Source of the DNA: DAOPZC01 sp035353175
GTDB lineage: Bacteria > Verrucomicrobiota > Kiritimatiellia > RFP12 > UBA1067
Length of the DNA: 64,000 nt
Direction: 5' to 3'
Assembly (NCBI GenBank): GCA_035353175.1
Contig: DAOPZC010000015.1
Span: 1-64,000 of the forward strand
Made by a program: the position numbers and the translations under genes. The notes under the pieces are model-generated. The model did no database searches and had not been told where the DNA came from. It saw only the letters and a list, made by a program, of their open reading frames with translations. Below are positions 16,404 through 26,200 of this stretch, piece by piece. Numbering within the stretch: the stretch's first letter is position 1; each line of letters starts with the position of its first letter.

Positions 16404-17116
16404 ACCATATCAGTTTTTCATACGGGAGCCACGTGGTGCTCGACGACGTTTCGTTCGATGTGGCACCGGGAGAAATCGTCGCGCTCATGGGACCCAACGG
16501 CGCCGGCAAGACGACGCTGCTGAAAATCTTGGCCTGCCTCTTGATGCAGGATGCCGGCACGGTCCGGCTCGATGCGGTCGACCCTCTGGTGCGTCCGGTC
16601 AGGTACCGGCGGGGGATCGGGTATCTCTCCGAGCACTGTCCTCTCTATAGCGAAATGACGGTCGAAGCGTATCTGACCTATCGGGTGCGACTCAAGGGAG
16701 AGCGCAGCATGCGCGTGCGTCGCCGGGTGAGCGAGGCGCTGGATCAGTGCGGGCTGGTGGCGGTGGCCAAGACGCGCGTGCGACTTCTGTCGCAAGGATA
16801 CCGTAAACGCGTGGGGCTGGCGGACGCCTTGATCATGCATCCGAAACTGCTGCTGCTGGACGACCTGTTGGCGGGCCTCGATGTGGGGCAACGCAAGAAA
16901 ACGGCGGCCGTAATGTCGGCGGCATCGTCCCGGGCCGCCGTTGTGGTGTCGGGCCATGAGGTCCATGAGATGCAGGACTGGTGCACGCGGTTTGTGGTGC
17001 TGAACCGGGGACGCGTGGTGGCGATGTATCGGGCGAGCGATTACAGCCGTTCGCAGCTGGCGAAGCTGCTGGAGACGCAGATGACGTCGGGATTTGAAGG
17101 CGAGGTGGGCCCATGA
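16391..17116 (+). CDS. ABC transporter ATP-binding protein (GldA-like)
   Basis: 241 residues. Walker A is GPNGAGKTTL near residue 36. The signature is an atypical LSQGYRKRVGLADAL near 134-148, and Walker B is LLLLDDLLAGLD near 157, where the canonical DEP is replaced by DDL. A switch His occurs in VVVSGHEVHEM. This signature type is usual for ABC-2 exporters of the gliding-motility/GldA class. It overlaps the mutase upstream by 13 bp and the permease downstream by 4 bp. Confidence 0.88.
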   Translation: MLEVDHISFSYGSHVVLDDVSFDVAPGEIVALMGPNGAGKTTLLKILACLLMQDAGTVRLDAVDPLVRPVRYRRGIGYLSEHCPLYSEMTVEAYLTYRVRLKGERSMRVRRRVSEALDQCGLVAVAKTRVRLLSQGYRKRVGLADALIMHPKLLLLDDLLAGLDVGQRKKTAAVMSAASSRAAVVVSGHEVHEMQDWCTRFVVLNRGRVVAMYRASDYSRSQLAKLLETQMTSGFEGEVGP

Positions 17117-17856
17117 CGGCCATTCAAGTCACCTGGGTGCGGGAGGTCAAGGCGTTCCGCGGCGCATTCTCGTGCGGCGTGCCGGTGGCCGCCTTTCTGG
17201 CCGCCTGCGGATGGACCTTCGTCGTGACGCTGCGGCGCAACGAGGGCAGCGTTCTTCAGATCCAGAGCATCTGGGGACTTTCGATCGCACCTTGGCTGCC
17301 GATCTTGAGCGCGCTGCTGACGATGCGGCTTTTTGCGGAGGAGCGTTCGACGGGCATGATCGATCTGCTGATGTCCTCGCCGATCCGCGAGCGGGATCTG
17401 GTGATCGGTAAATTCCTTTCGGCGATGACGGTCATGGCGGTGGCGTTGGCCCTGTCGCTGGTCGTGCCGCTGCTGGTGCTGCCGATGTTGTCGCTGCCGG
17501 TGCAGGGAACGGTTCGGGGCGTAGCGTTTGCGGCCACGTTTCTGATCCTGTTCCTGCAGGCGTCGACCTGGTGCGCGGCCGGAACGATGATTTCGGTGTT
17601 CTTCCGCAATCAGGCCGCGGCCGCCGTCAGTTCGCTGGTGCTGTGTAGCGGCATCCCGATCGTCGTGTACGCGGCCATCCTGGCGTGGGTGCCGTCGGTC
17701 CGGGCGGAAATGGCGTGGATGCCTTTCCTGGTCCACGTGTATGATTTTTCGACGGGGCTGTTTTCGACGTCCGTGATCGCACTGTATGGGGTCACGACGG
17801 TTTTCTTTCTGTTCGGCTGTTCAAAATTGTTGGCGTGTCTGAGGTTGCGGGGTTGA
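17113..17856 (+). CDS. ABC-2 type permease (GldF-like)
   Basis: 247 residues with about six hydrophobic segments: residues 20-38, 55-75, 105-130, 135-160, 170-195 and 220-243. The motif ILSALLTMRLFAEERSTGMI near residue 60-80 is typical of ABC-2 permeases of the Gld/Nos class. It overlaps the ATPase gene by ATGA and is 4 bp from the GldG-like gene, so it forms one exporter with both. Confidence 0.87.
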   Translation: MTAIQVTWVREVKAFRGAFSCGVPVAAFLAACGWTFVVTLRRNEGSVLQIQSIWGLSIAPWLPILSALLTMRLFAEERSTGMIDLLMSSPIRERDLVIGKFLSAMTVMAVALALSLVVPLLVLPMLSLPVQGTVRGVAFAATFLILFLQASTWCAAGTMISVFFRNQAAAAVSSLVLCSGIPIVVYAAILAWVPSVRAEMAWMPFLVHVYDFSTGLFSTSVIALYGVTTVFFLFGCSKLLACLRLRG

Positions 17857-17860
17857 TGAC

Positions 17861-19363
17861 GTGAACGAGAAGAATCAAATAACGGCAGCGGTGCGGACGG
17901 CGGGTCGACAGGCCTTAAAGGCCTCGGCGCTGCTGGCCATCGGCTTGGGGGCCGTCCTGACGGTTCTGGCGGTCGCGCTGGCCTGCCGTCTCGATCTCAC
18001 GTGGGAGGTTCCCGTCGGCAAGGTCATGCAGGTTTCCGCGCGGACACGTGACGTGCTGGCCGATACCCAGGGTTCGATCCGCGTTTCCTGTTTCATGGAC
18101 CGGCGGCATCCGATGTTTCGGCCGGTGTCCCGCCTGCTGCGCGGATTGCGGCAGGCCTCGCGCAGCGTGGCCGGTGCCGAGATGGTGATCGAGTATGTGG
18201 ATCCGCGCTGGGACTTGACCCGGGCGGGACAGCTCGCGTCGTACGGGGTGCCGGAGAACGCGCTGCTGTTCGAACGGCAGCGGCGTCGCATCGTGGTGAC
18301 GTTGGACGAGATGCTGGCACGGCGGTCGCTGTTGCGGACCCAAGAGACGGCGCAATCGCATGATGACAAGGCGGGTTTGGGCGTTTTCCGCGGCGAGATG
18401 GTGTGCGCCGCAGCGATCTCCCGGCTGACGCTGCCGTACGAGCGGTCGGTGATCTACTGGCTGCAGGGACACGGCGAGGTGCGGTTCGACAATTACGATG
18501 AGCTGCGGGGCTTTTCCGATATCGCGCGCGAGATCACGCGCGACGGGTTTGAAATCAAGGCGCTCGCGCTGCCGGGGTTGGGCCGGATTCCGGACGACTG
18601 TCACGTGCTGGTGATCGCGGGTGCGCGCTATGCGCTGAAGGCTGAAGAGCTGGGGCTGCTGGACGCGTTTCTGCAGCGCGGTGGTCGCCTGCTCTATCTG
18701 GTTTCGCCGCGCGTCAAGATCGGCGTGGAAGGGCTGCTGGAGAAATGGGGCATCAGGCTGACGCCGTTCATCGCCGCAAGCACGCGGACGCTCTCCGGCC
18801 ATGAGGTGGTGGTGACGACCTTCGCGGACCATGTCATTACGCGCAATCTCAACAACGCGTCGGTCGTGTTCGGCTATGCGACCTGCATTGCGGCGGTGAC
18901 CGCCCCCGCGGCGGGCGCGGATCGCCCGAAGGTTACGCTGTTGGCTCAGACCGATGAGGCGGGGTGGGGCGAATCTGACCCCGACGTTTTTCCCCGTACG
19001 TTCGACGCGCAGTCGGAGCTTCACGGGCCTGTCGCGGTGGCCGCCGTTTCCGAGCGCGGCGGCGATGTTGCCAAGGACGTGGCGTTCAAGCCCACGCGCG
19101 TATGCGTGATGGGCGAGACCGATTTCGTGATGAATGGCGCGCTGGCCTCACGCGCGAACGCCAACCGCGATTTCTTCATGAATGCGGTCGCATGGTTGGC
19201 CGGGATCGATACGGGAACGGCTCCCTCCCTGGGGGGGGACGCCACTTTGGTGACGGGGTTCGCGCGCCACCAGTGGATCGTTTTCATGGTCTGGTCGGCC
19301 GTCGTCGTGCCTGCGTGTGTGTTTCTGTTGTTTTGCCTGGCCTCGCTGCGCGCGCGGCAATAA
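17861..19363 (+). CDS. GldG-like auxiliary component of an ABC-2 transporter
   Basis: 500 residues from GTG 17861. One membrane helix sits near the N-terminus (about residues 22-45) and one at the C-terminus (about 470-495), enclosing a large periplasmic domain of the ABC_transp_aux/GldG type (YWLQGHGEVRFDNYDELRGF near 205-225; VLVIAGARYAL near 248). In Bacteroidota GldFG-GldA is linked to gliding, but homologous cassettes occur in non-gliding PVC bacteria and their cargo is unknown. It is flanked by the permease and the DUF4340 gene. Confidence 0.85.
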   Translation: MNEKNQITAAVRTAGRQALKASALLAIGLGAVLTVLAVALACRLDLTWEVPVGKVMQVSARTRDVLADTQGSIRVSCFMDRRHPMFRPVSRLLRGLRQASRSVAGAEMVIEYVDPRWDLTRAGQLASYGVPENALLFERQRRRIVVTLDEMLARRSLLRTQETAQSHDDKAGLGVFRGEMVCAAAISRLTLPYERSVIYWLQGHGEVRFDNYDELRGFSDIAREITRDGFEIKALALPGLGRIPDDCHVLVIAGARYALKAEELGLLDAFLQRGGRLLYLVSPRVKIGVEGLLEKWGIRLTPFIAASTRTLSGHEVVVTTFADHVITRNLNNASVVFGYATCIAAVTAPAAGADRPKVTLLAQTDEAGWGESDPDVFPRTFDAQSELHGPVAVAAVSERGGDVAKDVAFKPTRVCVMGETDFVMNGALASRANANRDFFMNAVAWLAGIDTGTAPSLGGDATLVTGFARHQWIVFMVWSAVVVPACVFLLFCLASLRARQ

Positions 19364-19372
19364 GAAGCGGTT

Positions 19373-21217
19373 ATGGGAAATCGTCGGATCATTTTGATAC
19401 TGTTGAGCGGGATCGTCCTGTGCGCCCTGCTTTTGTGGGGCTTGCAGCGGCGTGTGCGTTTTTTTCCTGCCGAGAACAAGGCGAAGACCATTCTGCTCGA
19501 ACACGTGTTGGAGGACGTGGACCTCGTGACCGTCGAGCGGGGGGACACCCGCATTGGGCTGCGGCGCGAAGACGGCCGCTGGAGCATGGTGGCGCCCTTT
19601 TACGCGCAGGTCGATCAAGGGGCGGCATCGCGGCTGCTGGACGTTTTCGAGTCGGCGCGCGTCAAAGATGCCCTGCCGTTCCAGGAGCTGCGCAAACGCG
19701 AATTGTCGCTCAAGGAGTTCGGTCTTGCTCCCGCCCACACGCACGTGGTGTTGGAAGGGGGGCGGCTGCGTGACGAGTTTCACTTCGGCGCGCTCACGCC
19801 GCTCGGCGCCGAAATTTACGTGCGCATGAATCAGGCCGACCAGGTCTTGGTCGTCCCGGCTTCGGTATACGATGCGATTCCGCGGACCGCAGATGATCTG
19901 CGCTCGCGTAAACTGGTGCACGGGGACCGCGCGGCGGTCCGGACGCTTGAAGTGCGGATTCCGGGGCGGCCTTTCATCAAGCTCGCGAAAGATTCCGGGA
20001 CGTGGCGGCTGGTCCAGCCGACGTCGGCACCGGCTTCGGATGAGAAGGTTGATGCTTTGCTCGATGCGCTGTATGAGGCCCGCGTCTCGCGTTTCATCTG
20101 GCCTACGGTTTCGAATGTGATGGATGTGGCCGAGACGGAGTCGGCATTTAAGACGCGCATGGGGCTGTACGGCCTGGGGGCGGATACGGGATCTCAGATC
20201 CAACTCCAGGAGACCGGCCCCGGAGCGCCTGCGAAGGTCGTTTTTGGCCATTTCCTCGATGAGGCCGCGGGTCTGACCTATGTCTTGCTGCAGGGCGGCG
20301 ACGCGATCGGCGCGGTTTCGAATGACGTGTTCAAAGCGTTTCAGGTGTCGCCCTCGGAACTGCGTGACACCCGCCTGTTTTACGAACTGCCGTCGAATGT
20401 GCGCCGTTTCCAAGTCTATTTCGGCGACGCGCTGTTTGTGTTGACACAGACGAACGCCCTGTGGCGGATGGAAACGCCGATTGCGGACGTGGCGGACCAG
20501 GGCGTTGCGCAGGAGACGCTGGAGAAGTTGCTCCAGCTGAATGCGATCTCGATGGACGACGACAGCGCGAGCGAGATCCGGCGCGTCAGCAATGAACAGA
20601 ATCTGCCGATCAGCCACGTGGAGGTTTTCTCCGAGCAAGCCTCGTGGCGTTTTTCGATCGCGCCGGACGACATCGAGGGCAAGTTCTTGCGCGTGACGTT
20701 CACAAACGCGCCGACGGTGTTCCGCGTGGCGAGCAGCAACGTGCCGCCTGCGCTGGTCAGCATGATCGGGCTGTTGAGTTTGCGCGATAAGACGGTTTTG
20801 GCCCTGCCTGCCTCCAGCCTGAGGCGGATCACGCTCAAGCGCGCCGGCGTCGCGGCCGCCGAAACCGTCGAGCGCCAGAAAAACGACACGATTTGGCATC
20901 TGGGAGAGGGCATGACAGGAAAAATCGCGCCCGCAAGGCTGGACGCGCTGGTCATGCGGCTGGGAAAACTCAAGGCGGACCGGATTGAAGGTCTTGGCGT
21001 GGCGTTGGATAACGGCGACGCGTACGGTCTCCATCAGCCGTGGCTGGAGGTGATCGTCGATGTGGAGGCGGACGACGCGGTCCGTAAAACGTTGCTGATC
21101 GGAAAAGAGATCGGGTTCGGCAAACGGTATGCCATGGTCCGCGGATTGGACGTGCTGTTCGTTTTGGGCAAAGAAGAACTGCTGGTGTTGGCCGAGCGCT
21201 TGGTGGATCCGTTGTGA
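19373..21217 (+). CDS. DUF4340 protein associated with the Gld-type ABC cassette
   Basis: 614 residues, starting 9 bp after the GldG-like gene. An N-terminal membrane anchor (IILILLSGIVLCALLLWGL, residues 5-23) is followed by repeated DUF4340-type beta modules with the pattern LRREDGRWSMVAPFYAQVD near 62-80 and again KDSGTWRLVQPTSAPA near 205-220. Such proteins regularly follow GldG-like genes and are presumed to sit in the periplasm with the exporter. No catalytic residues can be assigned. Confidence 0.83.
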   Translation: MGNRRIILILLSGIVLCALLLWGLQRRVRFFPAENKAKTILLEHVLEDVDLVTVERGDTRIGLRREDGRWSMVAPFYAQVDQGAASRLLDVFESARVKDALPFQELRKRELSLKEFGLAPAHTHVVLEGGRLRDEFHFGALTPLGAEIYVRMNQADQVLVVPASVYDAIPRTADDLRSRKLVHGDRAAVRTLEVRIPGRPFIKLAKDSGTWRLVQPTSAPASDEKVDALLDALYEARVSRFIWPTVSNVMDVAETESAFKTRMGLYGLGADTGSQIQLQETGPGAPAKVVFGHFLDEAAGLTYVLLQGGDAIGAVSNDVFKAFQVSPSELRDTRLFYELPSNVRRFQVYFGDALFVLTQTNALWRMETPIADVADQGVAQETLEKLLQLNAISMDDDSASEIRRVSNEQNLPISHVEVFSEQASWRFSIAPDDIEGKFLRVTFTNAPTVFRVASSNVPPALVSMIGLLSLRDKTVLALPASSLRRITLKRAGVAAAETVERQKNDTIWHLGEGMTGKIAPARLDALVMRLGKLKADRIEGLGVALDNGDAYGLHQPWLEVIVDVEADDAVRKTLLIGKEIGFGKRYAMVRGLDVLFVLGKEELLVLAERLVDPL

Positions 21218-21286
21218 CCGATGCGGCCCCGTTCGCCGTTGTCCGTCCCTTTGTTTCATTTGTCCGAATAAGATCGGAGGCCGACG

Positions 21287-23185
21287 ATGTCTGCTCTTTC
21301 GCGAAGGACGTTTGTGAAGCGGTGCGCGGGCTCGATGGCGGCGTTGCCGCTGGGGGGCCGGGCCGCAGGAAAGCCGTCTCCGCCGCGGCCGAATATCCTG
21401 TGCCTCGTGAGCGAGGACAACGGCCCGCTGCTCGGCTGTTACGGCGACCCGCTGGCGCGCACGCCGAACCTGGACGGGCTGGCCAGGAAAGGCGTCGTCT
21501 TCGAGAGCTGCTACGCCATGCCGGTGTGCGCTCCGTCGCGGTTCACGCTGATTTCGGGGATGTATCCCGCGACCTGCGGTCCGGCCCACAACATGCGCGC
21601 GGCGGGTAAGATCCCCCCGTGGCTCAAGGCGTTCCCCGCTTATCTGCGCCAAGCCGGATACTACACCACCAACAATTCGAAGACCGACTATAACGCGCCT
21701 TTCGATGTCCGGGAGGCGTGGAACGTATGCGGCAAAAAAGGGGAGTGGCGGGACCGGCCCTCGCCGGAAACGCCGTTCTTCAGCGTCTACAACCACGAGA
21801 TGACGCACGAAAGCTGCCTTTTCCCTAACGACAAGCGTGCCCCCCGCATGTCTCCGACTGATCCGGCCCGGGTGCGCGTGCGGCTATACCAACCGGACAC
21901 TCCCGAAATCCGAGCGGACCTTGCCCGCCAGTACGACTGCATCGCCGAAATGGACCGGCAGTGCGGCGAGAAGCTCACGGCGCTGGAGGCGGCGGGATTG
22001 GCAGACGACACGATCGTGTTCTACTACGGGGACAACGGCGGCGTCTCGCCGCGCAGCAAGCGGTTCCTTCACGAAAGCGGAACGCATGTGCCGCTGATCG
22101 TCTACGTTCCGCCGAAGTGGCGTCACCTCGCTCCCGCCTCGCCGGGTGCGCGGATCGCCTCGCCGGTGCATTTCGTCGATTTCGCGGCGACCCTGCTGGC
22201 GATGGCGGGTGTGCGGCGCCCCGCTTATCTGCAAGGGATCCCCTTTGCGGGCGATCCCGAGGCAAAGCCGCGCACCTATGCGTTCTGTAGCCGCGACCGC
22301 ATGGACGAGCGGTACGACATGGTGCGTTCGGTGACGGACGGGCGGTGGCTCTATATCCGCAATTTCCGCCCCGAAATCCCTTATGTCGAGCCGCTCAGTT
22401 ACATGTTTCGGGCACGCGGCTATCAATCCTGGGCTAAACTGGCGGAGCAGGGGAAACTCACGCCCGCGACCGCGATGTTTTGGGGCCGGAAACCGGCCGA
22501 CGAACTTTACGACATCAAGGCCGATCCCGACAACGTCGTGAATCTGGCGGACCGGCCAGAACAGGCCGGCCGGCTCGCCGCCATGCGGCAGGCGCTGGCA
22601 GCGCAGATGATTGAGAACCGCGACAACGGACTGTTGCCGGAAGGCTGCGAACTGGAAGGGTACGAGGCCTCGCGCCGTCCCGGTGCCTGGCCGGTGGAAC
22701 GCGTGTTGGCCACGGCGCTGCTGGCGTCGGATCAGCGGGCGGAGAACCTGGGCGCCCTGTGCCGGGCCGCCGGCGATGAGTCCATGCCCGTGCGCTGGTG
22801 GGCCGCGACCGGCTTGGCTATTCTTGAGAAACGTGCGGCCGATGCGGCGCCGGTGCTGGAGAAGCTGCTGGGCGACCCGTCGGGCTTCGTGCGCGTGGCG
22901 GCGGCCGACGCGCTGGCGCGGCAGGGCCGGATCGAACGCGCGTTGCCGGCGCTGGCGCAGGCGATGCAGGACCTCGGCTCACCGTGGTGCTCGCTGCAGG
23001 CCTGCAACGCGCTGGACCGTTTGGGCGAGGCGGCGCGTCCGCTGCTGCCTTCGATCCAAGCGTTTGCCAAGCGGGTGGCGCAGGACGAAAGCTTCTCCTC
23101 GCCGCAGGCTTACCCGCGCCGCATCCTCGGTCATCTGCTGGACGTGCTCGAAGGCCGCGCCCAACCGCTGGCCGGGCAAGGGTGA
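21287..23185 (+). CDS. Tat-exported sulfatase with C-terminal HEAT-like repeats
   Basis: 632 residues with GGAGG before the ATG. A twin-arginine signal (SRRTFVK, residues 5-11) is visible. The alkaline-phosphatase-fold sulfatase core runs to about residue 440: SEDNGPLLGCYG near 42, the formylglycine motif C81-A-P-S-R and the metal-binding YYGDNGG near 246. Sequence character is closest to the heparan N-sulfatase-like bacterial group. Residues about 470-630 add HEAT-like helical repeats (VRWWAATGLAIL, VRVAAADALARQGR). The enzyme needs a formylglycine-generating enzyme, which is not in this window. It removes sulfate from glycans outside the cytoplasm. Confidence 0.88.
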   Translation: MSALSRRTFVKRCAGSMAALPLGGRAAGKPSPPRPNILCLVSEDNGPLLGCYGDPLARTPNLDGLARKGVVFESCYAMPVCAPSRFTLISGMYPATCGPAHNMRAAGKIPPWLKAFPAYLRQAGYYTTNNSKTDYNAPFDVREAWNVCGKKGEWRDRPSPETPFFSVYNHEMTHESCLFPNDKRAPRMSPTDPARVRVRLYQPDTPEIRADLARQYDCIAEMDRQCGEKLTALEAAGLADDTIVFYYGDNGGVSPRSKRFLHESGTHVPLIVYVPPKWRHLAPASPGARIASPVHFVDFAATLLAMAGVRRPAYLQGIPFAGDPEAKPRTYAFCSRDRMDERYDMVRSVTDGRWLYIRNFRPEIPYVEPLSYMFRARGYQSWAKLAEQGKLTPATAMFWGRKPADELYDIKADPDNVVNLADRPEQAGRLAAMRQALAAQMIENRDNGLLPEGCELEGYEASRRPGAWPVERVLATALLASDQRAENLGALCRAAGDESMPVRWWAATGLAILEKRAADAAPVLEKLLGDPSGFVRVAAADALARQGRIERALPALAQAMQDLGSPWCSLQACNALDRLGEAARPLLPSIQAFAKRVAQDESFSSPQAYPRRILGHLLDVLEGRAQPLAGQG

Positions 23186-23295
23186 CGGCAGGATGTAACC
23201 CGCCGCCCGCATGCCGCTTCTTATCGCGAGGACAAGGGAGGTGCCCAGCACTTTCTTGATCAGCTCGACCAAATCCTGTTTTGACGCGCTCGAAG

Positions 23296-26200
23296 CTACT
23301 GCGCGTAGACTTCGAGCTCGCCGAGCTGGGCGGCGTTCGGGTAGGCGGGATTGGCGTTTGCGCGGAACACGAAGCGCACGGTGTCCGTCTCCACGGGCGC
23401 GAAGGTGACGTTTGCGGCCTGCGCCGTGCCGTTCTTATCGGTCGTGAAGACGGTCTTGTAGGCGTCGCCCTGTTTCACTTGAACGTCGAACGCGGTCGCA
23501 TAGCCGCCGGGATCGGCGAAGCGCGCGATCACGCGGCCGACTTTGGCGGGCTTGGCGAGTTTCACTTCGGCCCAGTGCGGCATGGCCGTGAGCGCCGAGT
23601 GCCAGCGCGTGGCGGCGATGCCGGAGTGGGATGCCGGCACGCCGTCGTTGAGCTTGGCGGTGCAGCCTTTGTAGCCGCCGAGCTCGCTGTCGGAAGAGGC
23701 TTTTGCGCCGCGCTTGGCGAGCGCGAGGTTATCGCCGTAGGAGGCCTCCGCCGAAACGGAGGGCGTGAAGGCTTTGAACGCGGCGCGGCGCTCGCCGTCG
23801 GGAACCCATTCGGTCATGCGGTTCTCGAAGAGCACGGGACCGCCCCATTTGCCGGTGGTGACGAGGTCGATGTCGCCGTCGCCGTCCATGTCTTCAGCCA
23901 CGGTGTTGAGGCCCGCGCCGATGCCTTCGTCGTACGTAATCACGTGCTTGCGGAAGACGGGGTTTGCGCCCGGCGTGAAGCGGTAGTAGAAGACGCACTG
24001 CTTGCCGAGTTCGTCGGGGTCGCCGCCGTTGTGGGCCATGAACCGCTTGCCGATCACGATCTCTTTGTTCCCGTCCTTGTCGATGTCGGCGAAGCAGAGG
24101 TAGTGGGGCTGCGACCAGGTGTCGTCGATGACGTGCGGCGCCCAGGCGATCGCGCCGGCGGCGTCCCGTTTCTGCTCGTACCAGAAGATGCCGTACTTGT
24201 GGGCGGTGCTGACGAGGATGTCGTTGAGCCCGTCTTTGTTCACGTCGAACACGATGATGTTGGACGTGTGATCGACCTTGCCGTCTTTGGTGCCGAGCGC
24301 GATGGGGTGTTCGGTCCACGCCCCGTTGCGGATGTCTTTGGGCGCTTCGAACCAGACGTCGGGCCGGATGATGTCCGGACGTCCATCGCCGTTGAGGTCG
24401 CCGCTGCCCGCGCCGAGGACGTTCTTTTTCTCGGAAACGGTATGGCGCACCAGCGTGGGCTCGCCGTTGGTGCCTTTGCCGACCTCGTACCAGACGGTGA
24501 TGTGCGACTGCGGCAGAAACTCGAGCGCTTTGCCGTCGCCGTCGATGTCCTCGAGCGTGCCGGTCTCGTGGTTGCCGAGTGGGTCGATCGTGTGGACGGG
24601 CCACAAGCCGTTGTTCTTGCCACAGGTGTTCTCGAACCAGAACGAGGTCTTGCTGAACCAGCCGCCGGAGACGATGTCGGGCTTGCCGTCCTTGTTCACG
24701 TCGAGAACGAGGTTGCAGAAGTCGTCGGCGTAGCCTTTGCCGTCGTCGGTGACCGTGGTGCTGACCTCGCGGATCTGCACGGGCTTCCAGTCGGGCGCGA
24801 GATAGAGGTAGGGACCGGCCGCGATGTCGGGTTTGCCGTCGCCGTTGAAGTCGGCGACCGCGCAGGCCTCGGAGCGGTGGGCGTTGAGACGGTGGGGGAC
24901 AAACGTGAGCGGCGTCAGCAGGCTGCCGGGCGCGCTGTCGGGCACGTCGACGGGCGTGTGGAGCGCGACCGCTTTGAGCGCCTTCAGCGCCTCGCCCCTG
25001 AGGGCTGCGTCGGCGAGTTGCGCGGTGAGGAAGGCGACGGCTTCCGGCGTCGGCACCGTGCCCCATGCGGCGGCGAGTTGCTGTTTCTCCTCGGCGCGCG
25101 TGGCGAGCGCAGCGGCCGCTTTGAGCATGGCGGCGCGCCGGGCCAAATCGGGCTCTTTGCCGGCGAGACGGATGAAGCCGCGCAGGGCCACAACGCGCAG
25201 GCTGTTCTTCGGGTGAGTCTTCGCCTGCTCCAGCAGGGCCGTGGCCGCGGCGGGGGCGCTCCAGTTGGCGAGCACGCGCACGGCGTCGTCCGCCACCTCG
25301 CCGTCCGTGTCTTTCAGGGCACCCTGGACGAGCGGCAAGCCGTCGGCGTGACCGGCGATGCCGAGCGCTTGCAGCAGGGCGCGGCGGAGCGCCGCGTCGG
25401 CGGCCGCGAAGAGGGGGGCGATGGCCTTGGTGGCGACCTCGGGATATTTCCGAGAGCAGGCGAAAAGGGCTTTCTCCGCGGCGCGCTTCTCGCGGTCGTC
25501 GGTGGCTTTGCAGACGGCTGCGAACAGCTCGGGAACCTGCTTCTCCGTCGCCAATTCGGTGAGGGCCTGGAAGGCGGCCGTGCGTACGGCGGGCGCGGCG
25601 TCGGTTAGGCAAGAGACCAGCTTCGGCGCGGCTTTTTCGGACTTGCGGAAGGTGATGATTCCGAGCAGGCGGGTGAGCGCTTCGGCGTTGGCCGGACGTT
25701 TGGCGAGCGCCTTCACGAGGCGGGCGTCAGTCGCGGAATCGGGAAGCTTGATGAGGCTCATGCGGGCGGCATCGGCGAGCGCGGGATCAGTGTGGCCGAG
25801 CAGGGCGATCAGCGCCGGCGCGTCGTCGGCGACGCCGAGGTCGCCGATGCCGGCAATGGCGACCAGACGCGCGGTCGTGTCGGCTTCGTTTGCCATGGCG
25901 GCGCGCACCAGCGGAGCCCCCGCGCGCTTCTTCGCATGCACCAGCGCGCTGACGAGTGCGAGACGCCCCTCAGCGGGCAGTGACCTCATCAGCTTCTCGC
26001 CTTGTTTATTCAGGACCTTGTCGGGCAGTTGCGCGGTGAGGCGGGCGGCCGTGCCGCGCCAAACCGGGGATGCGTTGCCGAGGCCTTCGGGGAGCAAGGC
26101 GGCCGCGTTGTCTCCATCGGCCTGGATCAGGCCGCAGAAAGCGGCCAGGCGGAGGTGGTCGGGGAGTGTGGAGCGGTAGAGACGCGCGTAGAGGCCGGAG

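Noticed and set aside
19148..21808. 886-codon minus-strand frame opposite the GldG-like, DUF4340 and sulfatase genes
   Set aside because: It is Arg/His-rich and without motifs, and crosses three real genes in antisense.
23281..25608. 775-codon plus-strand open frame opposite the HEAT/FG-GAP gene
   Set aside because: It is antisense to a gene with a signal peptide and clear domains; its product is Val/Gly/Arg-rich with no domain, typical of GC-rich shadow frames.
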